Positions 25,863 to 35,216 are shown, numbered from the stretch's first letter. The stretch is DNA of 64,000 bases from CAMDPA01 sp965223035 (GCA_965223035.1 OZ244980.1:5270001-5334000); one strand, 5' to 3'. Notes: generated from the sequence alone by a model not told the origin. Numbers and translations: made by a program.

Positions 25863-26356
25863 AACGGCGTACTCAACCGCTCCGGCTCGTCAGGCGCCGG
25901 ACTCGCCCGGTCTCGCTCCTGCTCGAACTCTTTCAGCTTGTCGCGAAACTTGCGAAACATGCCCTGGATGTAAGACATCGCTGCATCGAGATCTTGCTCA
26001 GATGGCAGCTTGAAGGTCTTGCCGGGCTGGCTGGGCGTCGCAGGGGCGCTCAGTGCCATTTCCTCCAGGCGCTCAATCTCCGCCTTGAGCTGCGCGTTCT
26101 CCTTGCGTAGCCGCTCGACCTCCTGCCTCAACCCGACATTGCCATTGGCCATATCGCGACAGCTCCAGTCCCCGCCGTTCTTAAGGCACAAGGACATACG
26201 CCCGGTTTGCGTGTCCAGGCGAACGAAACCGCCGCCCTCTGCTGGGTTCAACGTGTAGCGACCCGGTTGCTCGCCGGCTGCCATGGCCACCGGACCAAGG
26301 CCGATGATCGACAGCGCTGCAAGCCTTGCAATCAATGTTCGCACGCTTTCCTCCAT
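25859..26356 (-). CDS. Secreted coiled-coil hypothetical protein
   Basis: The product (165 residues) has a signal peptide (about residues 1-27, cut near VAMAAGEQP). A small domain with two Cys follows (MSLCLKNGGDWSCRDM), then a strong heptad coiled coil (LRQEVERLRKENAQLKAEIE, about residues 77-96) and a charged, Pro-rich tail. Small periplasmic proteins with this plan are common in Rhizobiales, but their function is unknown to me. It shares a 4-bp overlap with yjbQ. It may form helical bundles in the periplasm. Confidence 0.8.
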   Translation of the reverse strand: MEESVRTLIARLAALSIIGLGPVAMAAGEQPGRYTLNPAEGGGFVRLDTQTGRMSLCLKNGGDWSCRDMANGNVGLRQEVERLRKENAQLKAEIERLEEMALSAPATPSQPGKTFKLPSEQDLDAAMSYIQGMFRKFRDKLKEFEQERDRASPAPDEPERLSTPL

Positions 26357-26735
26357 TCACTTGCCGCCAACGGCGACCCGTATCGGTCTGACAGATGTGG
26401 GAGGTCGGGGACGAGACGTCCACACAACAACGGCAAATTCGCCCCAAGGTAGCGGATGAGCGAGCCCTCAAGCAAAGGCCCGCGTTACGCCAGCCGCTGC
26501 GTGCACGCGACTGAGCGGCCTTGCTCTGTATTGGCTTAGATCGACATTTAACCCAACCTTTACCGCCGCCTGCGAGTGTTCAGCCAACACTATTTGGATA
26601 CCAACGGGCTAGGACTGCGACTTTCGGCATCAGCGGCACGTCAAACCGTCGAGCGTCTTGCTGACGAAACGTGGTTTTTTCCCGCTGACCTGAGATCAAA
26701 AGTCCCCCCAACTTTTGGGTTCGAAGGGACGAAAG
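26357..26735. other. Intergenic stretch between divergent genes
   Basis: The 379-bp gap separates the divergent coiled-coil protein and the Sel1 protein and must hold both promoters. Base composition is more AT-rich around 26520-26600. No repeat or operator-like palindrome was recognised. Confidence 0.5.
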
Positions 26736-29700
26736 ATGTCGACCGATGACATGGGCGAAACGAGCGGGCAACATGACCAGCCGCCGCAATCATTTCAACC
26801 GTCGTGCGAGGCGTCCAACCTCAGAAACATGATCGGCCAGATCGGTGATCAGATCGCCGATGCCGATCACCGCCATAGCCAGGCGCTCGATGACCTCCAG
26901 AACCGGCTGGCAACCTTGGGACAGGTCGCCCAGGACATGCGCAGCATGCTGCCGGACGCTTTGATGCCGAGCCTCGACCGCATCGAGCACAGCATGACGG
27001 CGCTGTCGGCGACAATCGCCGATGAGGACCGGACCGCGTCTATCCTAGCCCCGCTTTCGTTTTGGGATAGCGTCGAGCAGCCCCAGGCCGACTTTGCCGG
27101 CTCAGACCAAACCGGACCATTGCCGTTGAAGTCGGCCACCGAAGGTGGATGTAACCCATCGCAATCGGGCACCGACGGCTTGGCGCGAACGACGGTGATG
27201 CCGGTGATTGACAAATTCGACGTGGTGGATTCGACGCAAGGGTCGTTAGGGGACGAGCCTTGGGACTCCAAGACGGCCGAGGCGCTCACGAGCCTTTACG
27301 AACAAGATGAGGCGCGCCTGGCCGCGCTGGCGGCAGCCGAGACCAGCGGCGATGGTGGGGACGAGGAGCGCTGGCAGCAGCCGCCGGCAATCGCCTCCGC
27401 GACGCAGGTAGCGACTCAGTCCGATCCTCAGTTAGACACTGAGGATGAGCCCGGTGCGATGACGCGTGAGGGCGTGGACGATACGGGCATGCCGACCCCG
27501 GCCATGACGGATTCGATGGACGACAAAGATCTTCAGGACCATAGGCTGGCGCTGGCCGCGACGGCGGTGGACGAGAACGTGCCGGCCGTCATGGAGGCAC
27601 CGGCTAGCACGGCTAGCACCATCGAGATCGGCGCAATCGGTCAGGTTGAGCGGCGCTGGCTTGAGGAGCGGTTCGGCGATATCGCCAGCAAGCTGGAGCA
27701 GTCGTTGGCCGGACTCAAGCCGGATTCGTCGGTCAACGTGCTCGATCAGCGTTTTGCCAAGCTCGAGGAAAGCCTTGGCCATGCTCTTTCGGATACGGCT
27801 ACGCGCGCCGATTTGGCCGGTCTCAGGACGATCGAGACGCAGGTCGAGGAGCTCACGGGTCGGCTCGACACAGTCCAATCCCACTTCGGCCGCCTCGACA
27901 CCATCGAACTTGAGCTGAAATCTCTGGCAGATCGTGTCAGCGAGGAAAACTTCGAAAAGCTGTTGGAGCGTTCCGGTGCGCCTTTCATCCCGGAGCAGGA
28001 CCAGCACGTGGCCGCCGTCGCTCAGCAGGTTTCAGAGCGCCTGCCGCTGATCGAGGCGGCCCTGCAGACACTGACCGAGCGGGTGTCCGACGACCGCCTA
28101 GCTGCGGTTGTGGGTCAAATGCAACCTGGCCAGCCGGATCCCGATGCGATGGCGAAACGGGTCGCCGAGCACATTTCTGAGCAGCTGCAGCACGCCGCAC
28201 GGCCCGGCGCAGATCTGACCTCTGCTCATATCGACGGGCTGCGCGAGATGGTGCAGGGGCTGGCGAACGAGCAGCGCCACGGCGAAGAGCAAACGACGAC
28301 CATGCTCGACACCATGCAACAGGCCATGATCCGCCTGTTGGACCGCATGGATGCGATGGAAACGGCGCAGGGGTCGCGGCAGGGGCAAGGCGAACTGGAC
28401 CCGCTCGGCAGCTATGACGGTTTCGGCGCCACCGGTGTTGACGCCGACCCAATGTCGGACACGGATCCTCAACAGCGGCGGAGCCGGCAGGACCCAGCTG
28501 AGGAGGCTCGGTATGTGCCCAATCAGCAGGCGGCGCTGGCGGCCGGGTTCGAAAGCCAGGGTGTCGCGGATAACCCGCCCATCGACCGCGATGACCAACT
28601 GGCAGAGGATCTTGCCCTGTTGGCGCCGGAAGCTGGCGCGCCGGCATCCGCGGCAGACCCATTGGCAGATGTGACGGGCGAACGCCATCCCGATGCTGAC
28701 GCGCTGGGCGTTCAAACCCTTGCTCGCGATGACATCGTCGCCTCCGCCCGGCGGGCCGCGCGCAAGGCGTCAGGCCAACCGCTCGATGGCCCGCACCGCG
28801 CCAAGGCCGATGCCAATAGGGCCGACCCAGCGCCGCTGGCAAAGGTGCGCTCGTTGTCTCGGGTCTCAATGGTGCTGCTGTGCCTGGTCGTGGTCGGTGC
28901 TACGTTCGTGTTGGTCAGGTCGACGGGACTGCTCATGACCAGCTCGCCAACCGTAGAAGTTCCAGCCAACGCATCACAACCGACATCAGGCGGCAGCTTG
29001 AACAACCTAAAGGATGCCGACAGCAAGGCCGCACCCAGCCCGGACGCCAACTCCCCCTCGCCGTCAGGTGGTTTCAAGCCGCGGTCCGGTGGCAGCGACG
29101 TTCTTGGTGAAAAGCAGCAACGCGCACACGCCACCGGCTACATCCCGGACCGATTGGGGATCGTCGAAGGAATGGTTAAGGCTGAAAGTTCGACCCCGGG
29201 CACGGCCATGACCGGCGGGCTGCCGGCCGGATCAAGCGAATTCGTCCGCCAGTATACCGGCGGGACCCCAGCATCGACCCAGATTGCGCTGCATAAAGAG
29301 CCCAATGTCGCTGGTGCTGGCAATGCGGCGCCGGCCAACATCGACCTGCCGCCGCTGACCATCGGACCGTTATCGTTGCGCAACGCTGCGGCTCACGGCG
29401 ACGCCGCCGCGCAGTTCGAAGTGGCCGCGCGATTTGCGCAAGGAAAAGGCGTACCGCAATCTCTCAGCGAGGCCATCAAGTGGTATCGACGCTCTGCCGC
29501 CCAGGGCTTCGCACCGGCTCAGTATCGGCTCGGCAGCATGTATGAGCGCGGCCTGGGCATGACGACCGACGTGCAGCGGGCGCGCATCTGGTACCGGCGC
29601 GCCGCCGAGCAGGGCATCATCAAGGCGATGCACAACCTGGCCGTGTTGAGCACCGGTCGCCACAGTGAAAAGCCGGACTATCAACTGGCGGCGAAATGGT

Positions 29701-29999
29701 TCCAGAAGGCGGCCGAGCACGGGTTAACCGATAGCCAGTTCAATCTGGCGATCATCCACCAAAGTGGCTTGATCGCGGCGCGCGATCCCAAGCAAGCCTT
29801 CAAATGGTTTTCGCTGGCTGCCCGATCTGGTGATGAGCAGGCGGCACGGCAACGCCATAACATCAAGCAAGAGTTGAGCAGCGACGATATCGCCAAACTT
29901 GAAGACGAGATCCGTGCTTGGCGTCCCAAGCTCGCCAACGAGACACTGAACAATCCACGCTTGGCGGGTCAGCTCTGGCAAACGAGCAAGCGACAATAG
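26736..29999 (+). CDS. Large Sel1-repeat membrane protein (PodJ-like polarity or localisation factor)
   Basis: The 1087-residue protein has a long acidic, largely helical cytoplasmic half. It contains coiled-coil segments near residues 20-90 and 310-430 (for example LEERFGDIASKLEQSLAGLK) and 450-560. A single membrane segment lies near residue 711 (SMVLLCLVVVGATFVLV), then a Ser/Pro/Gly-rich linker. About four Sel1-type TPR repeats follow at residues 880-1035 (AAAQFEVAARFAQGKGVPQS, AQYRLGSMYERGLG, AMHNLAVLSTG, SQFNLAIIHQSGLI). Coiled coil, one membrane span and periplasmic Sel1 repeats are the layout of PodJ-type pole-organising proteins. GAAGGGA before ATG 26736 sets the start. It appears monocistronic. 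Confidence 0.8.
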   Translation: MSTDDMGETSGQHDQPPQSFQPSCEASNLRNMIGQIGDQIADADHRHSQALDDLQNRLATLGQVAQDMRSMLPDALMPSLDRIEHSMTALSATIADEDRTASILAPLSFWDSVEQPQADFAGSDQTGPLPLKSATEGGCNPSQSGTDGLARTTVMPVIDKFDVVDSTQGSLGDEPWDSKTAEALTSLYEQDEARLAALAAAETSGDGGDEERWQQPPAIASATQVATQSDPQLDTEDEPGAMTREGVDDTGMPTPAMTDSMDDKDLQDHRLALAATAVDENVPAVMEAPASTASTIEIGAIGQVERRWLEERFGDIASKLEQSLAGLKPDSSVNVLDQRFAKLEESLGHALSDTATRADLAGLRTIETQVEELTGRLDTVQSHFGRLDTIELELKSLADRVSEENFEKLLERSGAPFIPEQDQHVAAVAQQVSERLPLIEAALQTLTERVSDDRLAAVVGQMQPGQPDPDAMAKRVAEHISEQLQHAARPGADLTSAHIDGLREMVQGLANEQRHGEEQTTTMLDTMQQAMIRLLDRMDAMETAQGSRQGQGELDPLGSYDGFGATGVDADPMSDTDPQQRRSRQDPAEEARYVPNQQAALAAGFESQGVADNPPIDRDDQLAEDLALLAPEAGAPASAADPLADVTGERHPDADALGVQTLARDDIVASARRAARKASGQPLDGPHRAKADANRADPAPLAKVRSLSRVSMVLLCLVVVGATFVLVRSTGLLMTSSPTVEVPANASQPTSGGSLNNLKDADSKAAPSPDANSPSPSGGFKPRSGGSDVLGEKQQRAHATGYIPDRLGIVEGMVKAESSTPGTAMTGGLPAGSSEFVRQYTGGTPASTQIALHKEPNVAGAGNAAPANIDLPPLTIGPLSLRNAAAHGDAAAQFEVAARFAQGKGVPQSLSEAIKWYRRSAAQGFAPAQYRLGSMYERGLGMTTDVQRARIWYRRAAEQGIIKAMHNLAVLSTGRHSEKPDYQLAAKWFQKAAEHGLTDSQFNLAIIHQSGLIAARDPKQAFKWFSLAARSGDEQAARQRHNIKQELSSDDIAKLEDEIRAWRPKLANETLNNPRLAGQLWQTSKRQ

Positions 30000-30168
30000 G
30001 ACGCCAGCTCGCCCAGCACTTGACTGTGCCATTGACTTTTTGCGGCCGCTCACATCGTAGGCGGCCGCAATTGCGTCGGCGAACCCAGTGGATGATGGCG
30101 TGAGCCGCGACGCTTCCCGATGGCGCACAGATCGCTTCGGATCTTGCCCTGCCGGTGGTTGCGCGGGC

Positions 30169-30232
30169 CTAGATCATCGCTCTTAAAGTGGTGAGCAACT
30201 TTCTGCCTTTGGCGGATGAGCCGTGCCAGCCC
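30169..30232. repeat. Chimeric remnant of family A and family B repeats
   Basis: CTAGATCATCGCTCTTAAAG and TGGTGAGCAACTTTCTGCCT belong to family A. They pass at about 30209 directly into GGCGGATGAGCCGTGCCAGC, which is family B. Module 1 and the second half of module 2 are lost. The other ~400 bases between 30000 and 30462 hold nothing recognised. Confidence 0.6.
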
Positions 30233-30462
30233 GAAGGGCTTGGAATATTGCTGCCTAAGATGGAGTTGAACTAGATTTGAGCTTTTCGGACGTTGTCCGT
30301 TCGGCGCGATCGGTGGCGGCGGACCGGCTTCGCGATCGATCCGGTTGCACCGTGACGCATGCTCGCGCTTATAGACTTAGGGGCGCGGGTTACGACATTG
30401 ATTGATCCCATCAACGTCAATCGCCCCGCGCATGGTCGGGTTTGCGCCCCAGCGACGACCGA

Positions 30463-30645
30463 TTACAGGCCTGCGGCCTGCTGCTCGCGCCGCTTCTTTT
30501 CCCGAGATTTGGGACCCGGTCCACGCATGTAGTACTTCTCGGGTCGATACGGATCGAACAGTTTGGTCTGCAGACGTTGTAGCGACTGCCGAAACGCAAT
30601 CCAAGGTGACGCGGCAACCGTGGCGAATTCGATGATCGTGCTCAT
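30463..30645 (-). CDS. Small hypothetical protein
   Basis: A 60-residue frame from ATG 30645 encodes a product beginning MSTIIEFATVAASPWIAFRQ and ending in a strongly basic tail (SREKKRREQQAAGL). The Tyr/Arg-rich middle (PYRPEKYYMRGPGP) and clean codon use make it look real, but I recognise no family. The frame extends upstream to 30792, without coding character. It may be a DNA- or RNA-binding peptide; this is only a guess from its charge. Confidence 0.45.
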   Translation of the reverse strand: MSTIIEFATVAASPWIAFRQSLQRLQTKLFDPYRPEKYYMRGPGPKSREKKRREQQAAGL

Positions 30646-31020
30646 CGCGGTACCCAATGCCCGAAGTTGATCCCTAAGGCCGCTCCTCGTCAACGGCCCA
30701 TACTTGTATCCTAACCCAAAAGAATTAACGCACTGATAGATTGCATCTAATTTGGACGTGAGTTTGACCCAAATTGAGTGAATCTCGCTCAAATTCTAAC
30801 TCAGAATCACCGTATGGGGTGTTACGCCGGCGACACGCCTTCGAACTTCCCGACTTTCAATACTGCGTTTAAAGAGTTTTTGTTTGCATATCTGTCAAAA
30901 ATCGATCGTAATTTGTAATCCGCTCGGCAGAATGGGCGCCCAGGTGAGGTGCCGTCGCGGGTCGGGTCAACAGCTGACAACGGCCAACGCGGGGGCGGCG
31001 GCATCTCGCTCGCAACCTGC

Positions 31021-31309
31021 TCAGCGCAATGCCTCGATCGCGTCGCATGTGGCAAGCGGGGTTAGGCTTGGCAATGAATGGGGCCGGGAGGAACGGTCCA
31101 GTAAATCGGCAAGGCCTTCAGCGCGAAACCGTCTGACCCACTTGTCGACAGACTTGGCGGTGATGCGAAACCAACGCGCAGCTTCTGCCTGGTTCAATCC
31201 CTTAATCCACCGCGGCACGAACCATCGCCGCTCGACCCTTCGGCGTCAGACGGGCAATGTTATCGACATCCATTCGGTCCTGCTGAGTATCACTGATCTG
31301 TTGCAACAT
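31021..31309 (-). pseudogene. IS481-family transposase, frameshifted N-terminal remnant
   Basis: Two adjoining frames together spell the start of an IS481-type transposase. ATG 31309 begins MLQQISDTQQDRMDVDNIAR and continues ARLTPKGRAAMVRAAVD before a stop at 31202-31204. The next frame carries the rest of the helix-turn-helix, AARWFRITAKSVDKWVRRFR, then the family marker DRSSRPH and PLATCDAIEAL before a stop at 31021. At least one frameshift (near 31210) and a 3' truncation remove the DDE domain. It is a dead fragment; no terminal repeats were found. The segment 30646-31020 shows only traces of further decayed frame. Confidence 0.75.
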
Positions 31310-31357
31310 CAGCTTCTCTCGCCAGGACCGAACGGACAACGTCCTGAAAGTTCACTG

Positions 31358-31418
31358 CTAGATCATCGCGCCTTTAATCGGGATCGTTCCGATTCCGATT
31401 AAAGGCAGGTTGCTCTAG
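31358..31418. repeat. Family A palindromic repeat, short recombinant copy
   Basis: A 61-bp unit with CTAG at both ends. The left edge GATCATCGCGCC comes from module 1, and the interior TTTAATCGGGATCGTTCCGA with right edge GGCAGGTTGCTCTAG from module 2, as if the middle had been deleted by recombination. The right CTAG (31415-31418) provides the TAG stop of the FAD dehydrogenase gene. Confidence 0.8.
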
Positions 31419-32848
31419 TCCTCGCCGAGGTGAGGCGTCCGTGCGGCGAGGTTGGCCTGGATCGCTTCGGCCGCGACCAGGCCGAGCACGGAGGCTTTGC
31501 CCAAACCGCCGAGATAGCCGGCGCCCGGACCGCCCTCGAGCCCGCCGGCGCTGGCCCCAGCGACCCACAAACCATCGATGAGGTTGCCAGCCGCGTTCAA
31601 CGCCCGCGCCTCCGCGTCAATTCTGACGCCGCCCATCGTGTAGGACATCCCGGCGCATGCGGGCGCCGCATAGTAAGGTGGTGACGACACCGGCCGTGCT
31701 TTCGCCCGCGTTTGCGTGCGCGGCGGCGTCATTGCCGCCAGTGAACCGGTCGCCAAAGCGGCGTTGTAGGCCGCCACCGTCGCCTGCAGCCGGGCAGGCT
31801 CGAGGCCGGCCGCCAACGCCAGCCCAGCAATGTCGTCGGCACGGTGCAAAGTCCCGCCCGATCGCACAAGGTGGGGATTGGGCGGCGCAATATGATAGGT
31901 GCCGGGATGCCCGCGCCAGGCCCGCTCATCGAAGACGACGCATGCGGCCAATGGGTCGGACATCCGGGCGACCGCATTGGTAATGGCGATGCCGCCGAGC
32001 CCTTCGTCGGTGAACCGGTCGGCGTTGCCGTCAACGATCAGGCACGCGGCGGCGAGATGGTCCAGCACGGGGTAGGGCCACAGCGCATGACTGGCGAACG
32101 CGTCACGGCTCAACAGGTGACCGTAAAACCATCCCAGACCGACGACATCGGCGCCCGCAGCCACCGCCATGCGGATGCCATCACCACGTCCGGTCCGGCC
32201 ATTGCGCGGAAACACCCGGTCCGGCGCAGGCCACACGTCGCGCCCGACCATGTCGAAATCCGTTTGGTGCCCGCCATCGGCCAAAATTACGGCGCGGGCC
32301 CGCAACTGCTCGGTTTGCCCCCGGCTAGAGACCTCAACACCCACGCATCGCCCGGCGTCCATCAACAGGCGTGTGGCACGGGTGGCAAGCCGCAACTCTC
32401 CGCCGCGCCGTTGCAGATTGCGCGCCAACGTGTGCAGCAGCACATCGCCGCCACGGCCGCGCCAACCACATCCCGGCTTGTTCCATTTCGGCGGCGCCAA
32501 CACATAGAACAGGTACTGCTCATGTCCGCCGCGCACGAAATTGAGGCCTTCGCGGCTCAGCCACGGCACCACGCGTCCGGCGTTGGCGACCATCACCTTC
32601 GCCAGCGCCGGGTCAGCCTGACCGTAGATGCGTTCCTCGATGGCCTTGGCCAGCACCTCGGGGCGATGGCCGATGGTGTGAAATGCCACGTGGAACACGC
32701 CGCCGCAGATCCGCGTATTACACATGTAATCGCGGTGCTCTCCAGCCTCGACGACGAGCGACCTGAGGCCAAGTTGCCGCGCGCGATTGGCGGCCACCAA
32801 ACCGGCCAGGCCACCGCCGACAATCACCACATCAAGATCGCCGGCCAT
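31415..32848 (-). CDS. FAD-binding dehydrogenase of the fumarate reductase/tricarballylate dehydrogenase type
   Basis: The 477-residue protein begins with the FAD-binding Rossmann motif DVVIVGGGLAGLVAANRARQ and a following VVEAGEHRD. It carries the C-terminal FAD motif LWVAGASAGGLEGGPGAGYLGG (about residues 433-454). The middle has the flavoprotein fumarate-reductase-like cap with GGHQTDFDMVG and RNGRTGRGDGIRMAVAAGADV. The closest functional theme known to me is TcuA-like dehydrogenases of tricarboxylates or 3-ketosteroid-type enzymes; the substrate is open. ATG 32848 lies immediately after the stop of a small membrane protein gene, which suggests that the two form one unit and that the membrane partner may take electrons. 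Confidence 0.85.
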   Translation of the reverse strand: MAGDLDVVIVGGGLAGLVAANRARQLGLRSLVVEAGEHRDYMCNTRICGGVFHVAFHTIGHRPEVLAKAIEERIYGQADPALAKVMVANAGRVVPWLSREGLNFVRGGHEQYLFYVLAPPKWNKPGCGWRGRGGDVLLHTLARNLQRRGGELRLATRATRLLMDAGRCVGVEVSSRGQTEQLRARAVILADGGHQTDFDMVGRDVWPAPDRVFPRNGRTGRGDGIRMAVAAGADVVGLGWFYGHLLSRDAFASHALWPYPVLDHLAAACLIVDGNADRFTDEGLGGIAITNAVARMSDPLAACVVFDERAWRGHPGTYHIAPPNPHLVRSGGTLHRADDIAGLALAAGLEPARLQATVAAYNAALATGSLAAMTPPRTQTRAKARPVSSPPYYAAPACAGMSYTMGGVRIDAEARALNAAGNLIDGLWVAGASAGGLEGGPGAGYLGGLGKASVLGLVAAEAIQANLAARTPHLGED

Positions 32849-32850
32849 CG

Positions 32851-33144
32851 CTATCTCGGCAGCATGATATCGACCAGCGCCCGCGTCAGCTCCCCGAGCA
32901 CGAGAACGACGAAGCCCAACACGCCGCCGAGCAGCAATCCCAGTCCGATCGCCCACAGCGCACCGAAGCTCCATGCGGACCACAGGCCGACGAGCGACCC
33001 TGCGATCAATACGGCCAGGGCCAACGCTTTGCCATTGCGCCCGACGAAATGAAGGATCGGATAGGTGGGGATCGCTTCGAATGGTAGCTCCTGAGGCTGA
33101 CCGCCCGGCCGCTCCGCCCCGCTGTGCGCATCCTGTGATGTCAT
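32851..33144 (-). CDS. Small two-helix membrane protein
   Basis: The 97-residue product has a polar N-terminus (about residues 1-35) and two hydrophobic helices, ALALAVLIAGSLVGLWSAW near 40-58 and ALWAIGLGLLLGGVLGFVVL near 62-81, followed by a short amphipathic tail. No metal or haem ligands stand out. It is translated just ahead of the FAD dehydrogenase (stop and start 2 bp apart). It may anchor that enzyme or act as its membrane partner, by position only. Confidence 0.75.
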   Translation of the reverse strand: MTSQDAHSGAERPGGQPQELPFEAIPTYPILHFVGRNGKALALAVLIAGSLVGLWSAWSFGALWAIGLGLLLGGVLGFVVLVLGELTRALVDIMLPR

Positions 33145-33341
33145 CGCCTGCCCTCGTCGTCCCGTCGGTTTGCCCCTATGCTGGCGCGTGCGCCCCAGGC
33201 TGTCCAGATCGAGCCGCGGTCAGGCTGGCACCAGCGTCCGCCCGCTGCCGATGAGACCGCATGGGGACAAAGTCAAACAAGCCCGATCAGTGGTCGCTGC
33301 GCCGCCAGGCGGGGACCCCAAGCACCGATTGCCAGCGTCCG

Positions 33342-34880
33342 TCATCCACGCGTCAATCCCTTTGCTTCCAACTCCTGCAGGTACTGGTTCCAGCGCTCGG
33401 TTTGCGTGCGGCCGAGCTCCTCCAGATAGGTCCACGAGAACAGACCTGTGTCGTGGCCATCATCGAACACGATGCGCACCGCGTAGTTGCCGACCGGACG
33501 TAGCTCCTTGATCTTGACATGGCGCTTTTGGCCAACGGTGACGCGCTGGCTCGGACTATGACCTTGCACCTCCGCGGACGGGCTCATCACGCGTAACAGC
33601 TCAGCTGAAAACTGATAGCTTTTGCCATCGGCAAAGCTGACGGCAAGCGCATCGCGCGCGGGGCTCGGCTGCAGCTCGGGCACGTCCGACGGCTTGACGT
33701 CTTCGATGCTCCGCCAGACCGCATCGGCGATCTCGCGAAACACCCGCGCATTCGCGCTGTCCGGCGCGGCCGCGGTAACCGGCTGGCCGGCATCGGACGC
33801 GGAGCGAATGTCCATGGCGAGCGGAATGGCGCCGAGAAACGGCACGCCCAGCTTCTCCGCTTCGTGTCGCGCTCCCCCGTGGCTGAAGATCTCCGAGCGC
33901 TCACCGCAGTTGGGGCAGATGAAGTAGCTCATGTTCTCGACGATCCCGAGCACGGGCACCTCGACCTTCTCGAACATGGCCAGGCCCTTGCGCGCGTCGA
34001 TCAGGGCAAGATCCTGCGGCGTCGACACGATCACCGCGCCGGACAGCGGCGCCTGCTGGGCCAACGTCAACTGAACGTCTCCGGTGCCCGGCGGCATATC
34101 GATGATCAAAACGTCGAGGTCTTGTCCACCGCTGGCCCAGTCGACGTCGCGCAGCATCTGGGTCAACGCACTGGCCACCATCGGTCCGCGCCACACCACC
34201 GGCTGATTCTCGTCGATCATAAAGCCCATCGACATCGCTTTCAGCCCATAGGCCGTCATCGGCGCCAATCTGGCACCGGCTTTGACCTGCGGCCTCGACG
34301 TAAACCCCAACAGTCGCGGCTGAGATGGACCGTAGATGTCGGCATCCATGATCCCCACGGACAGACCGATGTCCTTCAATCCCAGCGCCAGATTGACCGC
34401 GACCGTCGATTTACCGACGCCGCCCTTGCCGGAGGCAACGGCGATGATGTGCCTGACACCAGCAACTGCGCTGGAAGCCGGCTTGCGCGCCGCGGATGGG
34501 GCCGCCGCCGGCGGCGCAGCCTTCGCCATGCTCGCCCGCGCCGCCGTCACCCGGGCACTCTCAGCACGGGGGCTCTCGGCACGGGGGCTCTCGGCACGGG
34601 CGCTCTCGGCACGGGGGCTCGCCTGACCGGGGCCGCGCTCGGCCGTCAGCACCACAGTGGTTTTGGTGACGCCCGGTAGCTCCGAGACGACGGTTTCGGC
34701 CGCCTGTCGCAACGGTTCCAGTTCGGCGGCTCGGTCCGCTGGCACGGTGACCGCAAACGACACCGAACCGTCCTTGACCAAAATCTCCGACACCAGCCCC
34801 AGCTCCACCAGGTTGCTGTTGAGATCAGGGCCTCTCACCCGGCTCAGGGCTTCGATGACTTGCTGTTGGGTTACCGTCAT
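33342..34880 (-). CDS. mrp: Mrp/ApbC iron-sulfur carrier ATPase with C-terminal DUF971 domain
   Basis: The 512-residue product combines three parts. Residues 1-80 form an MIP18-type domain (VIEALSRVRGPDLNSNLVELG). Residues about 145-395 form the Mrp P-loop ATPase, with ASGKGGVGKST, DADIYGPSQPRLLG, DMPPGTGDVQLTL and the cluster-binding CPNC pair in YFICPNCGERSEIF. Residues about 410-512 form a DUF971 domain (RDALAVSFADGKSYQFSAEL, GNYAVRIVFDDGHDTGLFSW). Mrp proteins assemble and hand on [4Fe-4S] clusters in the cytoplasm. The linker between the first two parts is built from 15-bp tandem repeats. DUF971 is often a separate gene; the fusion is notable but not unique as far as I know. Confidence 0.92.
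   Translation of the reverse strand: MTVTQQQVIEALSRVRGPDLNSNLVELGLVSEILVKDGSVSFAVTVPADRAAELEPLRQAAETVVSELPGVTKTTVVLTAERGPGQASPRAESARAESPRAESPRAESARVTAARASMAKAAPPAAAPSAARKPASSAVAGVRHIIAVASGKGGVGKSTVAVNLALGLKDIGLSVGIMDADIYGPSQPRLLGFTSRPQVKAGARLAPMTAYGLKAMSMGFMIDENQPVVWRGPMVASALTQMLRDVDWASGGQDLDVLIIDMPPGTGDVQLTLAQQAPLSGAVIVSTPQDLALIDARKGLAMFEKVEVPVLGIVENMSYFICPNCGERSEIFSHGGARHEAEKLGVPFLGAIPLAMDIRSASDAGQPVTAAAPDSANARVFREIADAVWRSIEDVKPSDVPELQPSPARDALAVSFADGKSYQFSAELLRVMSPSAEVQGHSPSQRVTVGQKRHVKIKELRPVGNYAVRIVFDDGHDTGLFSWTYLEELGRTQTERWNQYLQELEAKGLTRG
34553..34622. repeat. 15-bp tandem repeats inside mrp
   Basis: About four and a half in-frame copies of a 15-bp unit (for example GGGCTCTCGGCACGG on the plus strand) encode the pentapeptide R-A-E-S-P/A in the linker between the MIP18 and ATPase domains. 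Because the unit is a multiple of three, copy-number changes lengthen or shorten the linker without a frameshift. Confidence 0.85.
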
Positions 34881-35160
34881 TTGAATGCGGATCCTTGTCT
34901 ACGTCATCGCGCCTCACCCCGGACGACTGTTGGGATCCATGGTGAAGCGCGATGATCGACGCTTGGGGTGCGAGCAACGTTCCACGTCAAGCCGGTCTCA
35001 GCACGAGCCCGCATTGGCGCAGGGTCGTTCAGCGCAACAGCGCAAGATACGCGCTGCCGTCGAACGCTGCTATAGATAGAGACCGTCAGCGCTTCCGGCA
35101 AAGACCAAACACCGGCGCAGGTGATCGGCGGTTCGCGGCCAACCGCCACTTATGAGCCGC

Positions 35161-35216
35161 CACCCATACGGCACCACCCATACGGCACCACCCATGCGGC
35201 ACCTCCCATGCGGCAC
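35161..35216. repeat. 14-bp tandem repeat upstream of the His-rich protein gene
   Basis: Four head-to-tail copies of a 14-bp unit (CACCCATACGGCAC, then CACCCATGCGGCAC and CTCCCATGCGGCAC variants), with a degenerate fifth copy to about 35230. They end about 40 bp before the start of the His-rich protein gene. The rest of the 374-bp gap after mrp holds no recognised feature. Confidence 0.85.

Noticed and set aside
31844..33052. 400-codon plus-strand open frame opposite the FAD dehydrogenase
   Set aside because: Shadow of the dehydrogenase and small membrane protein genes.
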